Positions 33,425 through 42,156 of a DNA stretch of 44,413 nt are shown piece after piece (position 1 is the first letter of the stretch; each line of letters starts with the position of its first letter). Source of the DNA: Candidatus Cloacimonadota bacterium. Lineage in GTDB: Bacteria; Cloacimonadota; Cloacimonadia; Cloacimonadales; Cloacimonadaceae. Location of the stretch: assembly GCA_020532215.1 (NCBI GenBank), contig JAJBBF010000023.1, positions 1-44,413 of the forward strand. Direction: 5' to 3'. Under the pieces are notes generated by a model. The model searched no databases. It saw only the letters and a list, made by a program, of their open reading frames with translations, and had not been told where the DNA came from. A program made the position numbers and the translations under genes.

Positions 33425-35023
33425 TCAGATGATGGTGTCGATCTTGTAAAGGGCGTCGTCGCGCCCAGGGTTGTCGATCAGGAAATGGGCGCCGCGGCTT
33501 TCCCGGCGCATCAGGGCGCTGCGGATCACGGCGATGGCGATGATGGCCAGGTTGCGCGTTTCCACCACTTCGCGGCGGACGGCGTTGTGCTGGTAAAAAT
33601 TGTTGACTTCGTTGTAGATGTTTTCCATCCGGGACAGGGCGTATTTGAGCAGGCGGCGGGAGCGGCGGATGCCCACGTAGCCGTCCATGATGGTGCCGAT
33701 GATCTCGCGGTTGTGGGAGATCACCACCCACTCGTTTTCGTTGAATTCCTCCAGCTGTTTCCAGGGCGGCAACTCGGGAAAGCTAACCCCGTCCTGGTTG
33801 GAGGGGTGGTTGCCGGCGTGCCAGCCGATCACCAGGGCTTCCAGCAGCGAATTCGAAGCCAGGCGGTTGGCGCCGTGGAGGCCGCTGCAGGCCACCTCGC
33901 CGGCGGCAAAGAGGTTGCGGATGTCCGTGATGCCGTCGATGGTGGAAAGCACTCCGCCGCAGAAATAGTGGGCGGCCGGGGCCACGGGGATGGGATCGCG
34001 GGTAAAATCGATCCCCTGTTCCAGCAGGCGCTTGCCGATATAGGGGAAGTGGGCGCGCAGCTTTTCCGCCGGGATGCCGGTGGCGTCCAGCCAGCAGAAC
34101 TTTTCCCCGCGTTTTTTCAGCTCGGCGTCGATGGCCCGGGAAACGATGTCCCGGGGAGCCAGATTGCCCTGGGGATGGTAGTTTTCCATGAAAGCGGTTC
34201 CGTCCTGGAGCTTCAGGACCGCGCCTTCGCCGCGCACAGCCTCGCTGATCAGGAAAGTCTCGCCGCCGGGGCTCCAAAAGGCGGTGGGGTGGAACTGGAC
34301 GAATTCCATGTTTGCCAGCCTCGCGCCAGCCAGCCTGGCCATCGCCATGCCGTCGCCGGTGGAAACTTCCGGATTGGTGTTGTGGGCGTAGATCTGGGAG
34401 GCGCCGCCGGTGGCCAGCATGGTCTTGCGGGCGCGGAAAATGCGCACCTCGTTGCTGGTTTCGTCCAGCACGTAAGCTCCCCAGCAGGAGATCCCGGGCA
34501 CGAAGCCGTTGGTCTGCACCACGTGGTGCTGGGTGATCAGGTCGATGGCGATGCTGTTTTCAAAGATATCGATACTGGCGTTTTCGCGGCAACGTTCGAT
34601 CAGGGCTTCCATGATCTGATGCCCGGTGGAATCGGCCGCGTAGGCAACCCGGCGGTGGGTGTGGCCGCCCTCCAGGGTGAGGGAAAGGTTTTCCAGGCGG
34701 TTGTCGTAGCTTTCGTCCCGCAGGGTGAAGTCCGTGCCCAGGTCGATCAGATACTGGATGAGTTTGGGGCCTTCGCTGATGATCTTTTCGATCACCTGTT
34801 TCTTACCCAGCTCGGCGCCAGCCGCGAAGGTGTCCTCGCAATGCTTCAGGAAAGAATCCTGGGCATCCAGCACGGCCGCGATGCCGCCCTGGGCATAGTC
34901 TGTGTTGCAATCGTACAATCCGCGTTTGGTGACCACTGCCACCCGGCCCAGCTTGGAGACCTGGAGGGCGTAAACCAAGCCGGCGATGCCGCTGCCCAGC
35001 ACCAGAAAATCGTAGTCTTTCAT
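33425..35023 (-). CDS. nadB: L-aspartate oxidase
   Basis: The 532-aa FAD enzyme oxidises aspartate to iminoaspartate, the first step of de novo NAD synthesis. It has the FAD fingerprint GSGIAG (10-15), the substrate-flavin region DYAQGGIAAVLD, the HTHRRVAYAAD segment, and the typical HYFCGGV and GEVACSGLHGANRLASNS motifs. The start at 35023 is the first ATG. nadA and nadC are not adjacent. The gap to rimI is 4 bp. Confidence 0.95.
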   Translation of the reverse strand: MKDYDFLVLGSGIAGLVYALQVSKLGRVAVVTKRGLYDCNTDYAQGGIAAVLDAQDSFLKHCEDTFAAGAELGKKQVIEKIISEGPKLIQYLIDLGTDFTLRDESYDNRLENLSLTLEGGHTHRRVAYAADSTGHQIMEALIERCRENASIDIFENSIAIDLITQHHVVQTNGFVPGISCWGAYVLDETSNEVRIFRARKTMLATGGASQIYAHNTNPEVSTGDGMAMARLAGARLANMEFVQFHPTAFWSPGGETFLISEAVRGEGAVLKLQDGTAFMENYHPQGNLAPRDIVSRAIDAELKKRGEKFCWLDATGIPAEKLRAHFPYIGKRLLEQGIDFTRDPIPVAPAAHYFCGGVLSTIDGITDIRNLFAAGEVACSGLHGANRLASNSLLEALVIGWHAGNHPSNQDGVSFPELPPWKQLEEFNENEWVVISHNREIIGTIMDGYVGIRRSRRLLKYALSRMENIYNEVNNFYQHNAVRREVVETRNLAIIAIAVIRSALMRRESRGAHFLIDNPGRDDALYKIDTII

Positions 35024-35027
35024 CCCG

Positions 35028-35471
35028 TTATCCAGCAAAATTCCGCACCATCACGATGGCGTCTTCGGGCGGCTCGGAATAATAGTTCTTTCTCACGCCC
35101 AACCGGCGGAATCCGTATTTGCCGTAGAGATCGAGGGCGGCCTGATTGGAGCGGCGCACATCCAGGTAGAAGGTGTTGACGCCCTCGGCCCTGATCAGCC
35201 CGAGGGTGTGGCCCAGCAGGTGGTTGCCCAGGCCCCGGCGCCAGAAATCCGGGTCGATGGCAAAATTGACTATCACCGCCTCATCCGGCACCACATGGTA
35301 GATGATGTAGCCCAGCAGCTTATCCCCGGAGCAGAGCACCCAGAACCGGGTGAAGTCGTTCTCCTGGAAAGCTTCCTCCGGCCAGGGCGGGCGGAACACC
35401 TGGTTTTCGATCTTCAGGATCTGGGGCAGGTCGGAATCCTGCCGGGGCCGGATCTGGGGTTCGAGTTCCAT
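35028..35471 (-). CDS. rimI: Ribosomal protein alanine N-acetyltransferase RimI-like
   Basis: This 147-aa GNAT protein has the acetyl-CoA loop RRGLGNHLL and C-terminal NQAALDLYGKYGFR, both typical of RimI, which acetylates the N-terminus of ribosomal protein bS18. The length is standard. The start could be the ATG at 35471 or a GTG at 35474; both overlap the argS stop. Other GNAT specificities cannot be excluded. Confidence 0.88.
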   Translation of the reverse strand: MELEPQIRPRQDSDLPQILKIENQVFRPPWPEEAFQENDFTRFWVLCSGDKLLGYIIYHVVPDEAVIVNFAIDPDFWRRGLGNHLLGHTLGLIRAEGVNTFYLDVRRSNQAALDLYGKYGFRRLGVRKNYYSEPPEDAIVMVRNFAG

Positions 35472-37123
35472 CACATTTTCTCGGGGGCGCTGATGCCCAT
35501 CAGATCGAGGCAGATGGCCAAAACATCCTTAACGGATTCGATGAGCAGAAGCCTGGCTTGGGAGAGTTCCTTGTTCTTGGCGCTGACCACCTGGTGTTTG
35601 TTGTAGAAACGGTGGAAAAGTCCGCAGAGTTCCTCGGTGTAGGTGGCCAGGCGGTGGGGTTCGCGGTGCTGGGCGATCAGCTCCAGCAGTTCCGGCAGGT
35701 CGGTCATCTTTTGGATCAGGGCCAGCTCGTCCGGCTTGTTCAGCTTGTGGGTGAGTTCTTTCTTGAAGCTGCGGGGGTAAACCTTGTCTTTGCGCGCTTT
35801 TTTCAGGATGGAACAAATGCGGGCGTGGGCGTACTGGCAGTAGTAGACCGGATTCTCATTGTTCTGCTGCAAGGCCAGCTCGAGGTCGAAATTCAGGTGG
35901 GCGTTGGCCTTGCGGGCGATAAAGAAATAGCGGGCAGCGTCTTTGCCCACCACGTTCACCAGATCATCCATGGTTACGATCTTGCCGGCGCGCTTGCTCA
36001 TTTTCACCCGCTCGCCGCTCTCGAAGAGATTGACCTGCTGCAGGAAAATGATCTCCAGCATGTCCTCGTCGTATTTAAGCGCTTTGAAGGCCGCCTTGAG
36101 GCGGGGCACGTAACCATGGTGGTCTGGCCCGAAAACGTCGATCAGCTTGGTGTAGCCGCGCTGGATCTTGGTGAGGTGATACGCCAGGTCCGGCACGAAG
36201 TAAGTGATGGAACCGTCGCTTTTCATCAGCACGCGATCCTTGTCATCGCCGAATTTGGTGGAGGAAAACCAGATGGCGTCTTCCTTTTCATAGGTGCAAT
36301 CGGCCTCGGTGAGGTAACTGAGCACCTCTTCCACCACTCCTTCCGCGCGCAGGGTCTTTTCCGAGACCCAGCCTTCAAAGATCACGTCGAAACGCTCCAG
36401 GCTGAGGCGCTGCATCTCCAGAAGCTCGTTGAGGGCAAATTCCTTGAGGCGTTCGGTGCGCTCTTTTTCAGGCAGCATGAAGATGCGCACGCCCTCGGCC
36501 GCGTTCAGCTTGTGGGCCAGGTGCCGCACGTATTCGCCGTGGTAGGCCTCGTAGGGAAATTCCCCGATGTTTTCGCCGTGAAGCTCCCGCAACCGGAGTT
36601 CCAGGCTTTCGGCCAGGATGTCCACCTGGTTGCCGGCGTCGTTGATATAGAATTCCCGGGCGGGTTCGAAACCCACTTTTTTCATGATCCTGTACAGGGT
36701 GTCGCCATAAGCGGCGGCGCGGGCGCTGACGATGTTCAGCGGCCCGGTGGGATTGGCGCTGACAAATTCCAGCAATACCTTCTCTTTCTGGCCATAGTCT
36801 GAGCTGCCGAAATCACAACCCAGCTTGCGCAGGTCCCACAGCATCTTCTGATAGAGGGAGGCGGAGATCTTGAAATTGATGAAGCCGGGGCCGGCGATCT
36901 CGACGGATTTGTAAAACTTGTTCCGGCGCAGTTCCTTGGCCAGCTTTTCCGCCAGCTTTTTAGGCGCGGCCTTGTTCTCCCGGGCCAGGATCATCGCGGC
37001 GTTGGTGGAATAATCGCCGTTTTCGGGGTTGTTGGGCACCTCCACCGTGAAGTCTTTTTCACAGCTTAGCTCCAGGCTGCTCAGGATTTCCCTGATGTTG
37101 TCATGCAGTAGGTGCTTGATCAT
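35471..37123 (-). CDS. argS: Arginyl-tRNA synthetase, divergent HIGH motif
   Basis: The 550-aa class I synthetase charges tRNA(Arg). It has the ArgRS-type N-terminal domain, then VSANPTGPLNIVSARAA (121-137) where the canonical HVGH signature (expected at 130-133) reads NIVS. The KMSKS region is KMSKRAG (about 374-380) and the C-terminal DALR anticodon-binding domain is present. Overall order and length are normal, so it is not truncated. The absence of both HIGH histidines is notable; some bacterial ArgRS appear to share a replaced signature of this sort, from memory. The start at 37123 lies inside the end of rsfS (23-bp overlap). Confidence 0.93.
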   Translation of the reverse strand: MIKHLLHDNIREILSSLELSCEKDFTVEVPNNPENGDYSTNAAMILARENKAAPKKLAEKLAKELRRNKFYKSVEIAGPGFINFKISASLYQKMLWDLRKLGCDFGSSDYGQKEKVLLEFVSANPTGPLNIVSARAAAYGDTLYRIMKKVGFEPAREFYINDAGNQVDILAESLELRLRELHGENIGEFPYEAYHGEYVRHLAHKLNAAEGVRIFMLPEKERTERLKEFALNELLEMQRLSLERFDVIFEGWVSEKTLRAEGVVEEVLSYLTEADCTYEKEDAIWFSSTKFGDDKDRVLMKSDGSITYFVPDLAYHLTKIQRGYTKLIDVFGPDHHGYVPRLKAAFKALKYDEDMLEIIFLQQVNLFESGERVKMSKRAGKIVTMDDLVNVVGKDAARYFFIARKANAHLNFDLELALQQNNENPVYYCQYAHARICSILKKARKDKVYPRSFKKELTHKLNKPDELALIQKMTDLPELLELIAQHREPHRLATYTEELCGLFHRFYNKHQVVSAKNKELSQARLLLIESVKDVLAICLDLMGISAPEKM

Positions 37124-37490
37124 CTATCTTCTCTTCATCGCCGAGGCCGGCCAGTTCCTGGAACAGCTCGTCGATCTTGTAGTATTCCCTTTTCTGGGGC
37201 ATAAAGATGTGGATCACAACGTCGCCGAGGTCCAGCAATACCCACAGTCCAAAATCCAGGCCGGCTTTGCCGAGCACCTGCAGTTTGTTTTCCTTGGCCA
37301 TATCCAGCAGGTGGTTGGCGATGGCTTTGTTATGCAGGTCCGCGGTTCCTTCGCAGACCACGATAAAATCTGTGTAGGCGCTGGATTTGGCCACATCGTA
37401 CACCCGAATGTTATCGGCCTGTTTTTCCGCGAGCCAGGTGAGCACGGCTTCGAGCTTTACGTTCTCCGCCAAATTTTCCTCCTTGTTCAT
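37101..37490 (-). CDS. rsfS: Ribosome silencing factor
   Basis: The 129-aa protein (DUF143/Oligomerisation family) binds ribosomal protein uL14 and blocks subunit joining during nutrient stress. Its core shows the family pattern YTDFIVVCEGTADLHNKAIA and GDVVIHIFMPQKREYYKIDELF. The C-terminal tail is a short acidic extension. ATGA overlap with the preceding gene. Confidence 0.94.
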   Translation of the reverse strand: MNKEENLAENVKLEAVLTWLAEKQADNIRVYDVAKSSAYTDFIVVCEGTADLHNKAIANHLLDMAKENKLQVLGKAGLDFGLWVLLDLGDVVIHIFMPQKREYYKIDELFQELAGLGDEEKIDDQAPTA

Positions 37491-37933
37491 TGGGTCATGT
37501 ACTCTTCAAAATCTTCCCCCAGGATGATCACAAAGGGGGCAGGGGCATCGGGGTCCACAGCCAGGGTGAAGCGTTTGATGCCGGTCATGTTCTGCAGCCG
37601 AGCGAGGTCCTGCCGGTCGTCAGTTTTTGCCTCGATCACGCTTTTGTTGTAGATCGGTTGGGGTGTGTCTCCCAAACTGACCACATCGATGTTTTTATCC
37701 TTGATGTAGCTTGCGTAGTCCGTGGCCAGATTCTCGATCCCGCAGCCGTTTTTCACCACGACCTTGAGCGCGGGCAGGTTTTCCTCGGCCAGGCTCACGG
37801 TGTTTCTGCCCGGAACTATGATCCGGATATAGGCCAGATAAGCCAGAACGAGGGCCAGCAATACGATCAGCAGCCAAAGCAGGTTCCGTTTCAGGGAATT
37901 ATTGCGCGCTGAGCTTTTACGTGGGCCAGCCAA
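37487..37933 (-). CDS. LytR C-terminal domain-like membrane protein
   Basis: The 148-aa product has one TM helix (about 17-37: NLLWLLIVLLALVLAYLAYI) and an extracytoplasmic domain of about 100 aa that resembles the LytR_C domain (LKVVVKNGCGIENLATDYASYI). I choose TTG at 37933 because GGAGG lies 9 bp upstream and it starts 4 bp after the HIT gene stop; an ATG at 37999 would lie inside the HIT gene with no ribosome site. LytR_C domains occur on cell-wall ligases and as stand-alone proteins; the role here is unknown. It precedes rsfS, a pairing also seen in other bacteria. Confidence 0.8.
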   Translation of the reverse strand: MAGPRKSSARNNSLKRNLLWLLIVLLALVLAYLAYIRIIVPGRNTVSLAEENLPALKVVVKNGCGIENLATDYASYIKDKNIDVVSLGDTPQPIYNKSVIEAKTDDRQDLARLQNMTGIKRFTLAVDPDAPAPFVIILGEDFEEYMTQ

Positions 37934-37937
37934 GATA

Positions 37938-38441
37938 TTATTCCTCCGGCTCCAAATACTTCGCGTATTCCCGGCGCAGGCGCTGGTAGCTGAGCTCAAA
38001 GGCTTCCGGGATCACCCGTTTGCCGCCGATCACGCTCATGAAGTTGCAATCCCCGTTCCAGCGCGGGACCAGATGGATGTGCAGATGTTCGTCGATGCCG
38101 GCTCCCGCGGCCCGGCCCAGATTGATGCCGATATTGATCCCGTCGCAGCCATAGGCGGCGCCCAGCACCTGTTCGCTGATCTGCAGCAGGCGCCCCAGTT
38201 CGTTCATCACCCCGGGGGGCAGGTCGTTCAGGTTTTTGGCGTGCAGATAGGGCACCAGCATGATGTGGCCGTTGTTGTAGGGAAAGCGGTTGAGCATCGC
38301 GTAGCAATTCTCCCCGCGGAAAACGATCAGGTTTTCCGCGTCCCGTCCGCTTTGCCGGTAGCGGCAGAGGACACAGTCGCCGGGTTTTTCGCCCTCGATG
38401 TAGTCCAGCCGCCAGGGCGAATAGAGATAGCCGTCAGTCAT
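37938..38441 (-). CDS. HIT family hydrolase/phosphorylase
   Basis: The 167-aa protein has the histidine triad HLHIHL (119-124), an upstream zinc-type CVLC pair (Cys23, Cys26) and the FPYNNGHIMLVPYLH segment. This matches the Ap4A phosphorylase-like HIT branch, which acts on nucleotide alpha-phosphates. Its natural substrate is unknown. It starts 8 bp inside the end of the glmU-like gene. Confidence 0.92.
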   Translation of the reverse strand: MTDGYLYSPWRLDYIEGEKPGDCVLCRYRQSGRDAENLIVFRGENCYAMLNRFPYNNGHIMLVPYLHAKNLNDLPPGVMNELGRLLQISEQVLGAAYGCDGINIGINLGRAAGAGIDEHLHIHLVPRWNGDCNFMSVIGGKRVIPEAFELSYQRLRREYAKYLEPEE

Positions 38442-39462
38442 TGAAAGTCTCTTCGATCACTTGCTCGCCGAATTCCAGGATATGCCCTTCGGGGATATGG
38501 GCGTCGATCAGGATGTTATGGCCTTCCAAAACGCCGTTGTCGCTCACGTAGCTGTTGTCCAGATAACATCCGGGGCCGATGTAGGCATCGCGGCAGATCT
38601 GGCTGTGGCCTTTGATCACGGCATTCTGGCAGATCTCCACGTCTGGCTCCAGGATCACGTCATCGTCGATGTAAACGGTCTGCGGATTGTGGATCACCAC
38701 GCCGCTGTTCAGCCAACGCCTGCGGATAGAATCCACAAACTTGTCCTCCAGCTCGGCCAGCTGTTCCTGGGAATTCACTCCGGCGACCTCGATCAGGTTT
38801 TCCAATACTACTCCGGAGACTTTTTTGCCTTGCGAATGCAGGATGGAAACCACGTCCGTGAGGTAATATTCCCGCTGCTGGTTGGCGTTCGAGATCTGTT
38901 TCAGGGCACCGAAGAGCTCGCCGGAACGGAAGCAGTAGATCCCGGTGTTCCATTCGCGCAGGGAGCGCTGCTCCCCGGTGGCGTCCTTGAATTCCACGAT
39001 GCCGCTGATCTGCCCGTCCGCGCCGCGCAGGATCCGGCCATACTTGCCGGGATCGTCCAGCAAGGCTGTGAGCACCGTGCAGGCAGAGCCGGATTCACGG
39101 TGGGTACGGTGGATGAGATCCAGTGTCTCCGAGCCCAGCAGGGGAACGTCGCCGCTGAGGATCAGCACATCCTGCTGTGGATCCGTGCACAGGTGTTCCG
39201 CCATCATCACGGCGTGCCCGGTGCCCAGCTGTTCGGATTGCTCAGCGAACTGCAGGCGCTTGTCGTTTTCCAGGCAGGCGACCACACTTTCCTTCTGATA
39301 GCCCACCACCACGATGATGCTTTCGCAGCCGGCCTTGGAGGCGGTATCCACCACCCTCTGGACCATGGGCTTGCCCGCGATGGGGAAAGTTACCTTGGCC
39401 CGGTTCGATCTCATCCTGGTGCCTTTGCCGGCAGCCAGGATAATCGCGGTCAGGCTCTCCAT
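38434..39462 (-). CDS. GlmU-like UTP sugar-phosphate uridylyltransferase, short form
   Basis: The 342-aa protein has a complete nucleotidyltransferase domain (LAAGKGTRM at 9-17, LSGDVPLL, GTGHAVM, EFKDATGEQRSLREWNTGIYCF) and only the first few turns of a left-handed beta-helix (about 260-320). The rest of GlmU, with the acetyltransferase active site, is missing; E. coli GlmU is 456 aa. It probably makes UDP-GlcNAc from GlcNAc-1-P but cannot acetylate GlcN-1-P. A GGAGG site 7 bp upstream supports this start; longer in-frame starts lie inside folK. Confidence 0.9.
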   Translation of the reverse strand: MESLTAIILAAGKGTRMRSNRAKVTFPIAGKPMVQRVVDTASKAGCESIIVVVGYQKESVVACLENDKRLQFAEQSEQLGTGHAVMMAEHLCTDPQQDVLILSGDVPLLGSETLDLIHRTHRESGSACTVLTALLDDPGKYGRILRGADGQISGIVEFKDATGEQRSLREWNTGIYCFRSGELFGALKQISNANQQREYYLTDVVSILHSQGKKVSGVVLENLIEVAGVNSQEQLAELEDKFVDSIRRRWLNSGVVIHNPQTVYIDDDVILEPDVEICQNAVIKGHSQICRDAYIGPGCYLDNSYVSDNGVLEGHNILIDAHIPEGHILEFGEQVIEETFND

Positions 39463-39464
39463 CG

Positions 39465-39932
39465 TTAATCCTCCGGATCTCCCAGTTCGCTGAGCAGTTC
39501 GGCCATGGTTTTGTCCAGCACCGGGTGCCGGAGTTGGGGGTCGATCTCGCACAGCAGTTCGAGCACGAAGCGGCGGTTGTGAAAATCCGGATGCGGAAGG
39601 GTGAGCGACATCGTTTGCATCACTTCGTCCCCCTGCATCAGGATGTCGATATCGATCACCCGCGGGCCCCAGCGTTCCTTGCGCGCCCGGCCCATCTCCA
39701 TTTCCACGGTGAGGGCTTTTTGCAGCAGGTCCAAAGGCGAATACTTGGTTTCTATCTTAACCACCTGGTTGCGAAAATCAGGCTGGTCCTCTTTGCCGTA
39801 GGCTTCCGTGCGTACCAGGGAGGATTTTTCCAGGATGTGGATCTTGGGATCGGCGGCCAAAATGCGCACCGCTTTTTGCACTTGAGTGCGGGGTTTCAAC
39901 TGATTTGATCCGAGGCATAGCCAGGCGATCAT
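39465..39932 (-). CDS. folK: 6-hydroxymethyl-7,8-dihydropterin pyrophosphokinase
   Basis: This 155-aa HPPK transfers pyrophosphate from ATP to the pterin in folate synthesis. It has LGSN near the N-terminus, RWGPR (87-91) and the Mg-binding aspartates Asp94 and Asp96 in the IDIDIL strand. It overlaps folB by ATGA, so the two consecutive folate steps are coupled. Confidence 0.94.
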   Translation of the reverse strand: MIAWLCLGSNQLKPRTQVQKAVRILAADPKIHILEKSSLVRTEAYGKEDQPDFRNQVVKIETKYSPLDLLQKALTVEMEMGRARKERWGPRVIDIDILMQGDEVMQTMSLTLPHPDFHNRRFVLELLCEIDPQLRHPVLDKTMAELLSELGDPED

Positions 39933-40288
39933 GGGCGACTCCTTGTCAATTCAACTTCCACGCTGCGCAATATCCCCCGGATGGGCACCGAGGGTTTCTG
40001 GATACGCAGGGTTATCTGCCAGATCAGCGGAAAATCCGCCAGCAGTTTATCGGCCACCATGTTCGCGCAGGCTTCCAGAAGCTGGAACTGGTGGGTTTCC
40101 ATTATCTCGCGGATCTGGGCGTAAACCTTGGTGTAATCCACCGTGTCGTCCAGATGCCGGATGTTTGCATCGGTTTCCGGCCGGGTCTGCATTTCCAGGC
40201 TAACTATGAAACGCTGGCCCAGGGTGCGCTCTTCGTCGTGAACGCCGTGAAAGCCGTAAAAAACCATCTCGTTCAGTCTGATGATCAT
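39929..40288 (-). CDS. folB: Dihydroneopterin aldolase
   Basis: The 119-aa FolB cleaves dihydroneopterin to hydroxymethyl-dihydropterin. Family residues are visible: Glu in HDEERTLGQRF (about 20-21) and Lys98 in RIQKPS. Length is typical. It precedes folK directly in the operon. Confidence 0.93.
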   Translation of the reverse strand: MIIRLNEMVFYGFHGVHDEERTLGQRFIVSLEMQTRPETDANIRHLDDTVDYTKVYAQIREIMETHQFQLLEACANMVADKLLADFPLIWQITLRIQKPSVPIRGILRSVEVELTRSRP

Positions 40289-40707
40289 ATCTTGCTCCCG
40301 ATCCGCACCTGCAGCCGGTTGCCGAATTTCTTGTCTATCTTTCTCATAATAAAAAAACTAAGCGCCGTGGCGGCAAAAGCAATGCCGATGGAGGGTAGTT
40401 CCGCCAGCCAGAGGCTCCCGATCAGATACCCGGCGAAAAGGCAGAGCAGCGGCAGCCCAAAGACCATTAATGACGTAAGCACCCGGGTGGAAGGGGCTAT
40501 CATCAGCTGCACCCGGTCGCCGGGAACCAGCTCCAGGTCGCTTTCCAGCTCGAAAACCGCCGGGGTGTTCCGCCCGAAGCACATGCCCCGCAGGGAACAG
40601 GACTTGCAGCCGGAACCGCGGACCAGCTCGACTTTCACCAGCTTGCCGCGCACGGAAACGACCGTTCCAATATCTTCCTGAGGCACAGTTTGCTGTTCTT
40701 CTGTCAA
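40285..40707 (-). CDS. RseC/MucC-like membrane protein
   Basis: The 140-aa protein matches SoxR-reducing-system/RseC proteins: a short N-terminal beta domain with Cys34, Cys37 and Cys43 ([10 protein letters not shown]) and two TM helices (about 78-98 and 106-126). RseC family members act in electron transfer (Rnf-associated) or sigma-E control; which applies here is unknown. It overlaps hldC and folB by 4 bp. Confidence 0.85.
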   Translation of the reverse strand: MTEEQQTVPQEDIGTVVSVRGKLVKVELVRGSGCKSCSLRGMCFGRNTPAVFELESDLELVPGDRVQLMIAPSTRVLTSLMVFGLPLLCLFAGYLIGSLWLAELPSIGIAFAATALSFFIMRKIDKKFGNRLQVRIGSKI

Positions 40708-41198
40708 TTTCCGTGTTCCTTTTCCAGGTCCGCGATCCGCTGGAGCAGCCTGGTGGTTGAATATCCCGCTTTGAAAGGCAGGCTGATCACTTCCCCGCCG
40801 CCGGCCAAAACCAGGTCCGCGCCCACAATGTCTTCTGTTTTCCAGTCGCCGCCTTTAACCAGAACGTCGGGCCGGATCAGGTCGATCAGTTCATAAGGGG
40901 TTGGCTGGCTGAAAATGACGACCAGGTCCACGCATTCCAGGGCTGCCAGCAGCAAGGCGCGGTCGGCCTCAGCCAGGATGGGGCGCCCTTCGCCTTTGAG
41001 CCCGCGCACGCTGAGGTCGCTGTTCAGGCCCACGATCAGGATGTCGCCCAAAGCTTTGGCCTGCTCCAGATATTGGGTGTGGCCGGAGTGCAGCAGGTCG
41101 AAACAGCCGTTGGTGAAGACGATCCTGGCCCGGGCGGCTTTGAATTCGCCGGCCAGGAAAGCTGTTTCCTCCCAACTCTTGATCTTATCTTTGCTCAC
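40704..41198 (-). CDS. hldC: D-glycero-beta-D-manno-heptose 1-phosphate adenylyltransferase
   Basis: This 164-aa nucleotidyltransferase has the GFxxxH-type start [13 protein letters not shown] (28-40) and ends with [10 protein letters not shown]. It corresponds to the C-terminal half of E. coli HldE (RfaE2). It makes ADP-heptose for LPS core. The GTG at 41198 is preferred (it gives the usual family length); an ATG at 41258 would extend 60 bp further into hldA without a ribosome site. It overlaps the hldA end by 14 bp. Confidence 0.9.
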   Translation of the reverse strand: MSKDKIKSWEETAFLAGEFKAARARIVFTNGCFDLLHSGHTQYLEQAKALGDILIVGLNSDLSVRGLKGEGRPILAEADRALLLAALECVDLVVIFSQPTPYELIDLIRPDVLVKGGDWKTEDIVGADLVLAGGGEVISLPFKAGYSTTRLLQRIADLEKEHGN

Positions 41199-42156
41199 GG
41201 TAACTCGCCAAGACCTGGGCCGGGGAAACGCTGGCCGTTCCTTTGATGCCGCAGACAACTCCCGCGGCGTGATTGGCCAGTTCGGCGGCCAGGTCGATGT
41301 CCGCGCCGCTGATGAGAGCCAGGGTGAGGGCGGAGATCACGGTGTCGCCGGCGCCGGAGGGGTCGAACACCTCTCTGGCGTAGGTGGGGATCCGCCGCGG
41401 CGGGCCGTCGCCGTTGAAAATATACATCCCCAGGCTGCTGCGGGTAACGATCAGGTTTTTGATCCGCAGGTCCCGCCGCAGTTGCAGGGCGGCCTGGAAG
41501 AATTCTTCGTCATTGCCAAAAACTGTCCCGCTAACAGCTTGCAGTTCTTTGTAATTAGGCTTAAAAATGTCCACCCCGGCATAAGCTTGGAAATGCTTCA
41601 GCTTGGGGTCCACCGCCACGGGAATCTGCTGGCGGGAGGCCAGTTCCAGAGCCACCGAGATCAAGCCGCTGGTCATCAATCCTTTGTCGTAATCCTCGAT
41701 GATCAGGGCCTGGCAATCAGGCATTAGTTCTTCCAGCCTGGCCAAAATCAGGTCCCGTACCGGAGCGCTCAGGTCTTCGTGGTTTTCATAATCGATCCGC
41801 ACAATCTGCTGGTTCACCGCGCCGATCCTCATCTTGCGGGTGGTAGAGCGGCCGGGATCGCTTACCAGGCCGTCGCCGGAAATTCCGCTGGACTCCAAAA
41901 GTTTCTTCAGTTCGGAAGCGGCATTGTCAGCGCCGGTAACTCCAACCAGCAGCGGGATCCCGCCCAGGGAGCGGATGTTGAGGGCCACGTTGGCCGCCCC
42001 GCCCAGCCGCAGTTCTTCGCTTTGCGCTTCCAAAACGGGCACCGGCGCTTCCGGCGAGATCCGTTCCACCCTGCCCCAGACATACTGGTCCAGCATCACA
42101 TCGCCCAAAACCAGCACGCGTTTGCCTTTGATTTGCTCCAAGAGGTCGCCGATCAT
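41185..42156 (-). CDS. hldA: D-glycero-beta-D-manno-heptose-7-phosphate kinase
   Basis: The 323-aa PfkB kinase corresponds to the N-terminal half of HldE (RfaE1). It has GGAANVALN (substrate site), IIEDYDKG, and the catalytic DPSGAGD motif with Asp271. Together with hldC it supplies ADP-heptose, implying heptose-containing LPS. ATGA overlap with purF. Confidence 0.92.
   Translation of the reverse strand: MIGDLLEQIKGKRVLVLGDVMLDQYVWGRVERISPEAPVPVLEAQSEELRLGGAANVALNIRSLGGIPLLVGVTGADNAASELKKLLESSGISGDGLVSDPGRSTTRKMRIGAVNQQIVRIDYENHEDLSAPVRDLILARLEELMPDCQALIIEDYDKGLMTSGLISVALELASRQQIPVAVDPKLKHFQAYAGVDIFKPNYKELQAVSGTVFGNDEEFFQAALQLRRDLRIKNLIVTRSSLGMYIFNGDGPPRRIPTYAREVFDPSGAGDTVISALTLALISGADIDLAAELANHAAGVVCGIKGTASVSPAQVLASYREQR

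Noticed and set aside
32787-33731. N-terminal extension of tmk by 105 aa
   Set aside because: The extension is antisense-like Pro/Arg/His sequence inside nadB; the ATG at 33416 has a ribosome site and the family start.
33485-35179. 564-aa open frame on the plus strand
   Set aside because: Antisense to nadB and the start of rimI; no family signature, no plausible start context.
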